Below the pieces are notes generated by a model. It saw only the letters and a program-made list of their open reading frames with translations, made no database searches and was not told where the DNA came from. Source: an uncultured Rhodocyclaceae bacterium (GTDB taxonomy: Bacteria; Pseudomonadota; Gammaproteobacteria; Burkholderiales; Rhodocyclaceae). From it: a stretch of 64,000 bases of DNA. The stretch spans positions 1 to 64,000 of the forward strand of contig CAKQRL010000005.1 in assembly GCA_934271525.1 (NCBI GenBank). The letters run 5' to 3'. Within the stretch, counting starts at the first letter, position 1, and every line of letters begins with the position of its first letter. Of the stretch, positions 43,071 through 51,954 are shown piece after piece. The translations under genes were made by a program, and so were the position numbers.

Positions 43071-43872
43071 ATTCTTCGTCTTCATCTTCGTCATCGTCTT
43101 CGTATTCATCGTCCTCTTCGTCATCGTCTTTTTCAAAGAGTTTAACGACAATTAACGAGACATTATCGCCGTAGCCGTGCGCCCGATTGCGCGCCAAATT
43201 GATGAAATGTTGGCAAGCGCCTTTTGCCGTTTGTGTGCCGCAAATCACGCCCATTTCTTCATCGCTAAAATACGCCCAAAGGCCATCCGAACATAAAATA
43301 AAACTCAAACCGGGTTCTGGGTGTTCAATATGGTCAATATCAAAATGCGGGGCATCGCGCCCACCAAGTGAAGTTGTGAGCATTCCGCGTTGCGGATGCG
43401 TTTTGGCTTCCAACGGCGTGATTCTGCCTTGGCTAATCATCCGTTGCACATAAGAATGGTCAACGGTGCGGCGCAACACTTGAACGCCGCGCAAAAAATA
43501 AATTCGGCTATCGCCGCAATGCGCCCACATCGCCAAACCCGGTTGTAACAAAAGAAAAACCGCCGTGCTGTGTGGGTCTTTTTCGTTGATAAAGCGCGAA
43601 GATTTAATCAGCGTGTGCGTGTCGTTAAACAAAGTTTCCAAAAAATGCTCGGGTGTTTCCACATCTGGGTCGTATTGCGATAAAGATAGCCGAGCCGTGT
43701 GAATCACTTGGTCAGCCGCCAAGGCGCCGCCTTCGTGCCCGCCCATACCGTCCGCCAACACGCACAAGGTAATATTAGGAACCTTGGGGTGCGCAAAAAC
43801 GGCAATGCGGTCTTGTTGTTCTTTGCGGTCGCCCAAATTTTGCGCCATGCAGATATCAAGTTCCAAACTCAT
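43069..43872 (-). CDS. PP2C-type Ser/Thr protein phosphatase
   Basis: The 267-residue enzyme has the PPM metal-binding motifs: RKEQQDRIAVF, LADGMGGHEGGALAA at about residue 40, CGDSRIYFLR, FILCSDGLWAYFSDEE and GDNVSLIVVK. The last 25 residues are almost entirely Asp and Glu with a few Tyr and Lys. It removes phosphate from Ser or Thr; no kinase gene is in the window. The start at 43872 (MSLELDICMA) fits the family better than upstream codons. It is divergent from the adenosyltransferase gene. Confidence 0.9.
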   Translation of the reverse strand: MSLELDICMAQNLGDRKEQQDRIAVFAHPKVPNITLCVLADGMGGHEGGALAADQVIHTARLSLSQYDPDVETPEHFLETLFNDTHTLIKSSRFINEKDPHSTAVFLLLQPGLAMWAHCGDSRIYFLRGVQVLRRTVDHSYVQRMISQGRITPLEAKTHPQRGMLTTSLGGRDAPHFDIDHIEHPEPGLSFILCSDGLWAYFSDEEMGVICGTQTAKGACQHFINLARNRAHGYGDNVSLIVVKLFEKDDDEEDDEYEDDDEDEDEE

Positions 43873-43935
43873 AGCTGAATAAATTTCAAAAATGGTCAAA
43901 AATAGGCGCTTATTTTCACACAAATTCAGGCAAAA

Positions 43936-44439
43936 ATGCGAATCACCACAATTACCACACGCCAAGGCGACTCTGGCAAAACCCTTTTAAACGGCAAAAA
44001 ATTGCCCAAAAATCACCCGCAAATTGTGGCTTTGGGCGAAATAGATGAGTTGAACGCTTTTGTCGGTTTGTTGCGCACCGAAGCGTCTCTTCCTTTTTTA
44101 GAAAAAATTCAACACGCTTTGTTTTCATTGGGGCGTGATGTGGCATTGCCCGATTCCGCACCGATTTTCCCCAATGATTTTGTTGGGATTTTGGAAAAAG
44201 AAATGGAAACATTGCGCCACAACCAACAACCTTTAAAAGAATTTATTTTGCCAAGCGGCACAAAAGCATCGGTATTGGCACACGTTTGCCGTGCGGTTTG
44301 TCGGCGTGCGGAGCGCGCAATGGTTGGATTGCAATTACCCAACGTTTTTTTAAATCGCTTATCGGATTATTTTTTTGTGTTGGCGCGGCATTTGAATAAA
44401 GAAACGGAAATTTTGTGGAATAAGGATTTTTTAAAATGA
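43936..44439 (+). CDS. Cob(I)alamin adenosyltransferase (PduO type)
   Basis: A 167-residue member of the PduO/MMAB fold family: RQGDSGKTLLNGKKL (ATP loop), GEIDELNAFVGLLR, CRAVCRRAERAMVGL and LNRLSDYFFVLARHLN. It attaches an adenosyl group to cobalamin. No cobalamin-dependent enzyme is near. The ATG at 43936 is 63 bp from the divergent phosphatase start. Its stop overlaps the mnmE start by 4 bp (ATGA). Confidence 0.9.
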   Translation: MRITTITTRQGDSGKTLLNGKKLPKNHPQIVALGEIDELNAFVGLLRTEASLPFLEKIQHALFSLGRDVALPDSAPIFPNDFVGILEKEMETLRHNQQPLKEFILPSGTKASVLAHVCRAVCRRAERAMVGLQLPNVFLNRLSDYFFVLARHLNKETEILWNKDFLK

Positions 44440-45755
44440 CAAAAAATGACACTATTGCCGCCATTGCCACAGCCGCAGGCGGCGGCGTTGGCGTGGTGCG
44501 GGCATCGGGCGAAAATTTAAAAGAATGGGCAGAAAAAATAGTTGGCAAAACTTTAAAACCCCGCGTGGCTACGCTTGCCAACATTACAGATGAAAAAGGC
44601 GAAATCATTGACCAAGCGCTGGTTTTGTTTTTTCCTGCGCCCGCTTCTTTTACCGGTGAAGATGTTTTGGAAATTCAAGGCCACGGCGGGCGCGTGGTTT
44701 TGCAGATGGTGTTAAAACGCTTGTTATCTAACGGGGCGCGCTTGGCAGAACCCGGGGAATTTACGCGCCGCGCTTTTTTGAACGACAAAATGAGTTTGAA
44801 TGAAGCGGAATCTTTAATAGATTTAATCAACGCCACAACCGAACGTGCCGCACAAAGTGCCGCCAAAAGTTTGTCGTGCGTTTTTCAAAAAAAAATTGCG
44901 TTGACCGTGGAAAAATTGATTCAAACGCGCGCCTTGTTGGAAACCACCTTGGATTTTTCCGATGAAGATTTGGATTTTTCAAATGTGGCAGAAATTAAAA
45001 AACGCACAGCCGAAGTTTTTGCTGAATTGTTGGCTTTAAAACAATCGGTGGAAATGGGCATTCTTTTGCAATCAGGCATTCACGTTGCTTTGGTTGGCGC
45101 GCCCAATGTTGGAAAATCTTCGCTTTTAAATGCTTTATCGGGCGAAGATGTGGCGCTGGTTACGGATATTGCCGGCACCACGCGCGATGCTTTGAAAAGC
45201 ACTTTGCAAATTGATGGTTTCCCTTTGCATATTATTGACACCGCAGGGCTGCGCGAAAATTCGCTTGACCCAATAGAAAATTTAGGCATTGCCAAAACCC
45301 ACCAAATTTTGGAAAAAGCGGATGTTGTTGCTTTGGTGGCAGATGCCAGAGATTTTCCAACTTTGCCAAACTTTGCCAAAAAATGTCCGCCAACTGCCAA
45401 AATTTTGCAAGTGTTCAACAAATGCGATTTGCGCAACAATTTGCCCGAAGATTCCAAATCAGCTATTTTCATCAGCGCCAAAACGGGTTTTGGTTTAGAA
45501 AATTTTAAAAAAACACTTTTAAAAATAATGGGCGTGGATTCGGCAGAAAATGACGTGTTTATCGCACGCGAGCGCCATTTAATTGCCTTAAAGAAGGCGA
45601 TTTTGCATTTAGAAAATGCGCAAGTTTTAAATGAATCGGAGTTGATTGCCGAAGAATTGCGCCTTTGCCAACATGCGCTTTTTGAAATTACCGGCGAAGT
45701 CACCACCGAAGATTTGTTGGCGCGTATTTTTAGTCAATTTTGTATTGGTAAATAA
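44436..45755 (+). CDS. mnmE: tRNA modification GTPase MnmE
   Basis: MnmE with MnmG modifies U34 of several tRNAs. The N-terminal folate-binding domain is followed by a helical domain and a G domain with G1 GAPNVGKSSLLNAL, G2/G3 IAGTTRD and DTAGLRE, G4 NKCD. The C-terminus is the catalytic FCIGK. Length 439 is slightly short of the usual 450 or so; the N-terminus begins MTKNDTIAAIATA. The gene contains element arm E23 in the helical domain (IALTVEKLIQ). Translation is coupled to the upstream gene through ATGA. Confidence 0.97.
   Translation: MTKNDTIAAIATAAGGGVGVVRASGENLKEWAEKIVGKTLKPRVATLANITDEKGEIIDQALVLFFPAPASFTGEDVLEIQGHGGRVVLQMVLKRLLSNGARLAEPGEFTRRAFLNDKMSLNEAESLIDLINATTERAAQSAAKSLSCVFQKKIALTVEKLIQTRALLETTLDFSDEDLDFSNVAEIKKRTAEVFAELLALKQSVEMGILLQSGIHVALVGAPNVGKSSLLNALSGEDVALVTDIAGTTRDALKSTLQIDGFPLHIIDTAGLRENSLDPIENLGIAKTHQILEKADVVALVADARDFPTLPNFAKKCPPTAKILQVFNKCDLRNNLPEDSKSAIFISAKTGFGLENFKKTLLKIMGVDSAENDVFIARERHLIALKKAILHLENAQVLNESELIAEELRLCQHALFEITGEVTTEDLLARIFSQFCIGK
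44899..44914. repeat. Element E23, single arm inside mnmE
   Basis: CGTTGACCGTGGAAAA with AAAAAAATTG before it, read as LTVEK in the protein. Confidence 0.82.
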
Positions 45756-45791
45756 TTGTTACAATAGCGAAAAAAATATTAGGGAGTCGCA

Positions 45792-46235
45792 ATGTCATCA
45801 AATAATCCTGTTGTGGTCGTGCAAGGGCGCGCACCTTATGAAGTCATTATGACATCGGGTTTGTATGAATTTACCGCCGATGAACCGCAGGAAATGGGCG
45901 GCGGCGACTTGGGGCCAAACCCTTATCAATATTTGCTTTTGGCGCTGGGTTCTTGCACGGCAATTACATTAAGACTTTACGCCGAGCGCAAAGGTTATAC
46001 GCTAACAGATTTAAAAATCACATTAACGCACGAAAAATTAGAAAATCGGCAAGACAAAATCACGCGCCACATTCAAATAGATGGCGATTTTGACGATGTG
46101 GCAGTGGCGCGCTTTTTGGACATTGCCGCCAAATGCCCAGTTGCGCGCACCTTGTTGAACAGCGTGGCATTAGAACAACAAATTGAATCGCCCAAAAGTC
46201 CGTTGGAATTGCGCGCGCAGGGGAAAAAGGGATGA
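45792..46235 (+). CDS. OsmC/Ohr-family protein
   Basis: A 147-residue OsmC-like protein with the two conserved cysteines: ALGSCTAITLRLYAERKG and AAKCPVARTLL. Family members reduce organic hydroperoxides with these thiols. It is closer to the YhfA/OsmC-like branch than to Ohr proper. GGGAGTCGC precedes the ATG. The stop overlaps the antiporter start by 4 bp. Confidence 0.85.
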   Translation: MSSNNPVVVVQGRAPYEVIMTSGLYEFTADEPQEMGGGDLGPNPYQYLLLALGSCTAITLRLYAERKGYTLTDLKITLTHEKLENRQDKITRHIQIDGDFDDVAVARFLDIAAKCPVARTLLNSVALEQQIESPKSPLELRAQGKKG

Positions 46236-47518
46236 TTTTAACCAACCCCGTTTTAATCGGCGTTTTGACAATGTGCGCCTTGTGCTTGGCGCGTTTTAAT
46301 GTGTTGTTGGCAATTTTGGTCTCAGCACTTTTAACCGGCGTTTTGGGCGGTATTGGATTATCCGAGTCGCTTAAAATTTTAATTGGCGGTATGGCAGGCA
46401 ATTTGGAAACCGCATTGAGTTATGTTTTATTAGGTGCTTTGGCAGCGGCGATAAGCGTTTCCAACCTAACCCATGTTTTGGTAACCAAAATCAGCGCTTT
46501 TTTAACACGCGGGCGCGTGGTTTTGCTGGCAACCATCGCTTTTTTGTCGTGTTTTAGCCAAAATTTAATTCCCATCCACATTGCTTTTGTTCCTATTTTG
46601 ATTCCGCCTTTGTTAGGCGTGATGAACAAAATGCAAATTGATCGAAGAGCCGTTGCCTGCGCTTTGACTTTCGGCTTAAAAGCACCGTATGTGAGTTTTT
46701 CGGTTGGTTTTGGTTTGATTTTCCATGGCATTTTGGTTAAAGAAATTAACGCCAATGGTTTGGAAATTACGCTTGCTGATGTTTCAAGCGTGATGTGGAT
46801 TGGCGGTGCGGCAATGTTGATTGGTCTTGTTTTGGCTTTTATTTATTACAGCAAACCGCGCATTTATGAAAACTTTGAATTGGCAGCAACTTCTAGCGAA
46901 TCCAACAAACTCGGCAAAAAAGAATGGGTGATTTTGGCGGGGATTCTTTTGGCTTTTGTTGTGCAGTTGCAATTTGGTTCATTGCCGCTCGGGGCGCTTT
47001 CTGGCATTTTGTTGATGATTGCCTTTGGCGGCATTGAATGGCGCAAAATGGATATAACCATTGACCGCGGACTGCATATGATGTCTTTCATTGCTTTTGT
47101 AATGCTTGTTGCCGCAGGATTCGCCGCCGTTATTCGTGAAACGGGCGGCACAGCGGATTTGGTTGCCTCTATTGCCACAATCGCCGGCGGAAAATTCGGC
47201 GGGGCATTTTTAATGTTGTTGGTTGGTTTGCTCGTTACCATGGGCATTGGCACCAGCTTTGGCACCATTCCCATTTTGGCAACCATTTACGTGCCGCTTT
47301 GCATCAATTTGCATTTGAGTATGTCGGCAACCATTTTGTTGGTTGGCATTGCAGCTGCGCTGGGCGATGCGGGTTCGCCTGCAAGCGACAGCACTCTGGG
47401 GCCAACCTCAGGGCTTAATGCCGATGGCCAACACAACCACATTTTTGACACCTGCATTCCAACTTTTATTTTCTTTAATATTCCATTGTTTGTGGCTGGC
47501 TTGCTTTTTGCTTTCTAA
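46232..47518 (+). CDS. Na+/H+ antiporter family protein (NhaC superfamily)
   Basis: A protein of 428 residues with about eleven hydrophobic helices. Conserved segments include GLSESLKILIGGMAGNLETALSYVLLG, SQNLIPIHIAFVPILIPPLL, MGIGTSFGTIPILA and GIAAALGDAGSPASDSTLGPT. Predicted sodium/proton exchange. Start and stop are coupled to the OsmC gene by ATGA overlap. With gltS and the antiporter at 8.2 kb it points to an active sodium cycle. Confidence 0.82.
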   Translation: MILTNPVLIGVLTMCALCLARFNVLLAILVSALLTGVLGGIGLSESLKILIGGMAGNLETALSYVLLGALAAAISVSNLTHVLVTKISAFLTRGRVVLLATIAFLSCFSQNLIPIHIAFVPILIPPLLGVMNKMQIDRRAVACALTFGLKAPYVSFSVGFGLIFHGILVKEINANGLEITLADVSSVMWIGGAAMLIGLVLAFIYYSKPRIYENFELAATSSESNKLGKKEWVILAGILLAFVVQLQFGSLPLGALSGILLMIAFGGIEWRKMDITIDRGLHMMSFIAFVMLVAAGFAAVIRETGGTADLVASIATIAGGKFGGAFLMLLVGLLVTMGIGTSFGTIPILATIYVPLCINLHLSMSATILLVGIAAALGDAGSPASDSTLGPTSGLNADGQHNHIFDTCIPTFIFFNIPLFVAGLLFAF

Positions 47519-47525
47519 AAAGTCA

Positions 47526-47584
47526 AAAATCCACGGTCAACCTAATATTTTTTGAAAAAAACATTAGGTTTACCGTGGAAAATC
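47526..47584. repeat. Palindromic element E24 (inward arm pair)
   Basis: Arms AAATCCACGGTCAACC and GGTTTACCGTGGAAAA with core CTAATATTTTTTG-A7-C-ATTAG; the CTAAT/ATTAG bases extend the stem inward. Between co-directional genes. Confidence 0.92.
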
Positions 47585-47624
47585 ACCTAATATATTGATT
47601 CGTTTAATAAAAAGGAAAATAACA

Positions 47625-48932
47625 ATGCACGCAGGGGTTTACGATTTTTCATCATTAGTTAGCGAAAAGCCGTTGGAAATTCCTATTTTTCAAGCGGAAT
47701 ACGCTTGGGGAGACTCCAAGTGGCGGCGTTTTTTTAACGAATTAAAACACGCTTTTGACCACAATTCTGCGCATTTTTTAGGCACGTTGCTCATTGAAAA
47801 TTTTCAACCTGTGCCCAACAAAATGCGCATTTTGTTGGATGGTGAACAAAGAATCACCTCCTTTGCCATTTTGTTAAAAGCGCTTTTTGACCAACTTGAC
47901 CCTGTGGAAGATGCGGATTTGATTGATGAACTCAAAAATATTTTGTTTTTGTCTTTTGAAAACAAAACGCCCAAAATCAATCAATCGCGCTTGAATAAAG
48001 AAGACTTTGAAACAATTTTTAAGGTGAATAATGCCAATGAAATTGCAAAGGTTGAAGCCAACGAAAGTTTGATTATTGATTGTTACCGCTTTTTTTCCAA
48101 CATCATTCAACAATACGAAAATTTTTATTTTCGCCATTTTTTAAATTTTTTGCTCCACACCAAATTGTGGGTGGTGTTGGATTTGGAAGAAGCGGACAAC
48201 GGGCAAATTGTTTTTGATACGGTGAATTTCACCAACAAAAAATCCACTGCCGCGCAAATTATCCAAAACAATTTGTTTTATAAAGTGATTGACATCTTCG
48301 GGCGCGATGTTTTGGAAGATTATTACCAAGAATTTTGGGTTGCTATTTTTGAAAAGGATGACGCAACCTACACTTTTTGGCAGGGCAATGACAAACGTGG
48401 TTATCCGCAAGTTGAAGGATTTTTAAAGGTTTTTGCAACCATTGCTGGATTTTTTAATCCCGAAGAACACGTTTTTAATGATTTGAGCGCGCAATACAAA
48501 AGCAAATTTGAATCGCTACAAACCAAAGATGAAATGCAAGACTTTTTAAAATTGTTTAAAGAATACGCAATGCTTTGGTTTGAATGGGGCAATTTGGAAG
48601 CGATGGGCAAAGGTTTTGAAGATTACGAATGCCGATTATTCCAAATTGTGCATTTAACCGAATTGTCGCTTTTGCCTTTGATTTTAAAATTGAAATATAT
48701 TTTGCGCGACAAACCCGAAGAATTAAAAAGCGTGTGCGATTTATTCTCCGGCATTTTGTGCCAAACCTATATCAACACAAATATGATTCCAACAACGAAT
48801 GCGGAATATTTGAATTTGATGAAAAATTTGAATAAAGACGCGCCTTTGGAATTTTTGCGCAACCATTTTTCAACCAAACGCAAAACCACAACTGGCGTGA
48901 AAAAAATAGTGCGCCGCGTGGTTCACCGTTAA
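47625..48932 (+). CDS. Stand-alone DUF262 protein
   Basis: A 435-residue protein whose first 110 residues carry DUF262 motifs: LEIPIFQAEYAWG, HFLGTLLIENF and the nucleotide-binding-type ILLDGEQRITSFAILL, the counterpart of DGQQR in GmrS/SspE-type proteins. The rest is helical with VFDTVNFTNKKSTAAQII, also typical. No DUF1524 HNH nuclease half is visible and no nuclease gene adjoins. DUF262 proteins are linked to type IV restriction and phage defence; here that is inference. AAAGGA precedes the ATG at 47625. A strong terminator follows. Base composition is somewhat AT-richer than neighbours. Confidence 0.8.
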   Translation: MHAGVYDFSSLVSEKPLEIPIFQAEYAWGDSKWRRFFNELKHAFDHNSAHFLGTLLIENFQPVPNKMRILLDGEQRITSFAILLKALFDQLDPVEDADLIDELKNILFLSFENKTPKINQSRLNKEDFETIFKVNNANEIAKVEANESLIIDCYRFFSNIIQQYENFYFRHFLNFLLHTKLWVVLDLEEADNGQIVFDTVNFTNKKSTAAQIIQNNLFYKVIDIFGRDVLEDYYQEFWVAIFEKDDATYTFWQGNDKRGYPQVEGFLKVFATIAGFFNPEEHVFNDLSAQYKSKFESLQTKDEMQDFLKLFKEYAMLWFEWGNLEAMGKGFEDYECRLFQIVHLTELSLLPLILKLKYILRDKPEELKSVCDLFSGILCQTYINTNMIPTTNAEYLNLMKNLNKDAPLEFLRNHFSTKRKTTTGVKKIVRRVVHR

Positions 48933-48941
48933 AAGCTGATT

Positions 48942-48974
48942 AAAAAAGCCCGATTTTTTTAATCGGGCTTTTTT
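48942..48974. terminator. Bidirectional terminator, DUF262 gene and dksA
   Basis: AAAAAAGCCCGATT, loop TTTTT, AATCGGGCTTTTTT: a 14-bp stem with T runs on both strands between convergent genes. Confidence 0.92.
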
Positions 48975-48988
48975 TGTGTTTTGAAGTT

Positions 48989-49504
48989 TTATTTTGCCAT
49001 TTGCTTTTCTTTGACTTCATCCAAGGTTTTGCAATCAATGCACAAGGATGCCGTTGGGCGTGCTTCCAAACGTGAAAGACCAATTTCAACGCCGCATTTG
49101 TCGCAATAACCGTATTCTTCGGCATCAATGCGGGCGATGGTTTCATCAATTTTTTTGATGAGTTTGCGTTCCCTGTCGCGATTGCGCAATTCCAAAGCAA
49201 TATCGGTTTCTTGGCTGGCGCGGTCATTTGGGTCGGCAAAAACGGTGGCTTCATCTTGCATGGTGTGCACCGTTTTGGAAATGCCTTCGGTTAAAGCGTT
49301 TTTTTGCTCCAACAAAATGTTGCGAAAATAATCGCGTTGGCGCTGGCACATATATTCTTCGCCTTTTGCCGCTTTGTAATGCGTTGTTTTGGCGGCGGCA
49401 GTTTCAGTTTTCAGCGCTTTTTTATCTGCTGATTTTTTAGGCGCGGCTTTTTTTTCAGCGGTTTTGGCAATAGTTTTGGACGTTTTGGATTCGGCTGTTT
49501 TCAT
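48989..49504 (-). CDS. dksA: RNA polymerase-binding factor DksA
   Basis: DksA works with ppGpp in the secondary channel of RNA polymerase. The coiled-coil tip has the required acidic residues in FADPNDRAS. The zinc finger is YCDKCGVEIG to CIDC near the C-terminus. The first 50 residues form an unusually basic Lys/Ala/Thr-rich extension not found in E. coli DksA, as seen in other betaproteobacteria. Length 171. Confidence 0.95.
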   Translation of the reverse strand: MKTAESKTSKTIAKTAEKKAAPKKSADKKALKTETAAAKTTHYKAAKGEEYMCQRQRDYFRNILLEQKNALTEGISKTVHTMQDEATVFADPNDRASQETDIALELRNRDRERKLIKKIDETIARIDAEEYGYCDKCGVEIGLSRLEARPTASLCIDCKTLDEVKEKQMAK

Positions 49505-49544
49505 AAGACATTATCTCAAAAAAAGTTTGGCGCAATTTTCTCAA

Positions 49545-49602
49545 AAATCCACGGTAGACGGTAATTTTTTTTCAAAAAAAATCGCCGTTGACCGTGGAAA
49601 AT
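49545..49602. repeat. Palindromic element E25 (inward arm pair)
   Basis: Left arm AAATCCACGGTAGACG (variant TAGAC) and right arm GTTGACCGTGGAAAAT with core AATTTTTTTTC-A7. It lies 40 bp upstream of dksA. Confidence 0.9.
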
Positions 49603-49616
49603 CGTTTGAATAATTT

Positions 49617-49820
49617 TTAACACGGGCATTTTTTAATATTGCCCGATTTGCCCGGATAACGCGCATCCACGGCGCGGCGGTGAAACTGCGCTTCCGACAT
49701 CACTGGATGTTCTGGATGTTTTTCGTGCATATGCGCAACATATTGGGCGTAATCCGGCACGCCCACCATCAAGCGTGCCGTTTGCGCCAAGCGTGTGCAA
49801 AAGTTTGCAATTTTTTGCAT
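49617..49820 (-). CDS. ybdD: YbdD/YjiX family small protein
   Basis: A 67-residue protein with the family motifs MVGVPDYAQYVAHM, HPEHPVMSEAQFHRRAVDARYPGK and a terminal cysteine. YbdD-type proteins are encoded directly after CstA/BtsT transporters and are thought to be needed for their activity. Here it starts 17 bp after cstA ends. Confidence 0.9.
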   Translation of the reverse strand: MQKIANFCTRLAQTARLMVGVPDYAQYVAHMHEKHPEHPVMSEAQFHRRAVDARYPGKSGNIKKCPC

Positions 49821-49837
49821 TTCTTCGCTCCCTTTTT

Positions 49838-51880
49838 TTAACGGTAAACCGGCGCCAATTCGCAGGAACTATCTTGCGACACGTCCTTCATTTTGAAAAT
49901 GATTTGTGCGCCGACTACCAACATCAACACCACAACCAACATAAACAAGCCGGTTAAAGTGGCATTGACGCGGTCGTTAAAGACAATTTGCGCCATTTGG
50001 TCCATATTTTTGGCAGGTGCCAACAACACGCCGTTTTGCAAGGCTTCGGAATATTTTTTGGCGTGTGCCAAAAAGCCGATTTTGACATCCGCATCAAAAA
50101 CCTTTTGCCAACCCGCATAAAGAGTGGTGATTAAAACCCAAGCGCAAGGCACCATCACCACCCACGCCAACTTGCCTTTTTTCTTTTTGAACAAAACCAC
50201 AATGGCAAAAATCAGCGCCATTCCCGCCAACATTTGGTTGGCAATGCCAAACAACGGCCACAAGGTGTTAATGCCGCCCAGAGGATCCACCACGCCTTGG
50301 TATAAAAAATAACCCCAAGCGCCAACGGACAAAAAGGTTGCCAACAAATTCGCCGGCAAAAATTCAGTGTTGCCCAAGGGTTTGTAAAAATTGCCCAAAA
50401 TGTCTTGAATCATAAAACGGCAAACGCGCGTGCCGGCATCCACCGTGGTTAAAATGAACAAGGCTTCAAACAAAATGGCAAAGTGATACCAAAACGCCAT
50501 CATAGAAGAATCGGTGTGCAGCAAATCGGTGATGATTTTTGCCATGCCCACGGCAAAGGTTGGCGCACCGCCTGTGCGCGCCAAAATGCTGTTTTCACCC
50601 ACATTTTGCGCCATTTGAGAAAGCGCTTCGGGTGTGACCACAAACCCCCAAGAAGAAATGGTTTGCGCCACTTGTTCCACTGTGGAACCGACCACGGCGG
50701 CAGGCGCATTCATTGCAAAATAAACGCCCGGCTCCAAAATGCAAGCCATCACCATTGCCATCATCGCCACAAAAGATTCCATCAACATTGCGCCATAACC
50801 AATCATGCGAATATCGCGCTCGTTTTCAACCATTTTGGGTGTGGTGCCGCTGGAAACCAAGCTATGAAAGCCAGAAATAGCCCCGCAAGCAATGGTTACA
50901 AACAAAAATGGGAACAAATCGCCCGCAAAAACAGGACCGGTGCCATCCACAAATTTTGTTATGGATGCCATTTGAATGTCGGGGTTGACGATGACAATGG
51001 CAACAGCCAAGCCCACAATGGTGCCGATTTTTAAAAAGGTTGATAAATAATCGCGCGGTGCCAAAAGCAACCAAACGGGCAAAACGGAGGCAATAAAGCC
51101 GTAAATCATCAATGCCCATGCCAAGTTTTCGCCGTTTAAAGTGAAAATGGGCGCAAGAACTTCGCTTCTTGCCACGTTTTCGCCAAAAACAATGGACAAA
51201 ATCAGCAAAATAAAACCAGCAATAGACACCTCAGCAATTTTGCCCGGGCGAATAAAGCGCATATAAACGCCCATCACAATGGCAATGGGAATGGTTGCCG
51301 CAATGGTAAAAGTGCCCCAAGGCGAACCCATCAAGGCTTTGACCACAACAAGCGCCAAAACCGCCAACAAAATCACCATAATGAGCAAAATACCAAAAGA
51401 GGCAATGGCGCCGGCGGGTTTGCCCAATTCCAAATGAATCATCTCGCCCAAGGATTTGCCATTGCGGCGGGCAGAAAATGCCAAAATAATAAAATCCTGC
51501 ACAGCGCCGGCAAAAATCACGCCGAAAATAATCCACAAGGTGCCGGGCAAATAACCCATTTGCGCCGCCAAAATGGGACCAACCAATGGGCCAGCACCGG
51601 CAATTGCCGCAAAATGATGCCCAAACAACACCCATTTGTTGGTGGGCACATAATCCAAACCATCGTTATTCAAATGCGCGGGGGTTAAGCGTTTTTCGTC
51701 TAAAACTGCCACTTTTGTTGCCAAATAACGGCTATAAAAACGATACGCAATAAAGTAACAAGATACAGCTGCGGTAATCAACCACGCGGCGCTAATTGAC
51801 TCACCGCGATGCAAGGCAATCACGCCCAAAGAAAAAGCCGCCAAAATAGAAATGGCCGCCCAGAGCAAAAACTTTTTCAC
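49838..51880 (-). CDS. cstA: CstA-family carbon starvation / pyruvate transporter
   Basis: An inner-membrane transporter of 680 residues with about 16 helices. Family segments are visible: VLFGHHFAAIAGAGPLVGPILAAQMG, FAGAVQDFIILAFSARR, FVTIACGAISGFHSLVSSGTTPKM and TTVDAGTRVCRFMIQDILG. Relatives import peptides or pyruvate. The start is GTG 51880 with GGGG upstream; an ATG-based start would lose the first helix. It forms an operon with ybdD. Confidence 0.93.
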   Translation of the reverse strand: MKKFLLWAAISILAAFSLGVIALHRGESISAAWLITAAVSCYFIAYRFYSRYLATKVAVLDEKRLTPAHLNNDGLDYVPTNKWVLFGHHFAAIAGAGPLVGPILAAQMGYLPGTLWIIFGVIFAGAVQDFIILAFSARRNGKSLGEMIHLELGKPAGAIASFGILLIMVILLAVLALVVVKALMGSPWGTFTIAATIPIAIVMGVYMRFIRPGKIAEVSIAGFILLILSIVFGENVARSEVLAPIFTLNGENLAWALMIYGFIASVLPVWLLLAPRDYLSTFLKIGTIVGLAVAIVIVNPDIQMASITKFVDGTGPVFAGDLFPFLFVTIACGAISGFHSLVSSGTTPKMVENERDIRMIGYGAMLMESFVAMMAMVMACILEPGVYFAMNAPAAVVGSTVEQVAQTISSWGFVVTPEALSQMAQNVGENSILARTGGAPTFAVGMAKIITDLLHTDSSMMAFWYHFAILFEALFILTTVDAGTRVCRFMIQDILGNFYKPLGNTEFLPANLLATFLSVGAWGYFLYQGVVDPLGGINTLWPLFGIANQMLAGMALIFAIVVLFKKKKGKLAWVVMVPCAWVLITTLYAGWQKVFDADVKIGFLAHAKKYSEALQNGVLLAPAKNMDQMAQIVFNDRVNATLTGLFMLVVVLMLVVGAQIIFKMKDVSQDSSCELAPVYR

Positions 51881-51954
51881 CTTTTTCCCCTTGTTGGCAA
51901 TAAAAAATGTGCTTGTGTTTGAAAACGTTTAAGAATACCAAAATTGAAAAAAGT

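Noticed and set aside
50437..50450. CCACCGTGGTTAAA inside cstA
   Set aside because: It has ACCGTGG but wrong bases on both sides.
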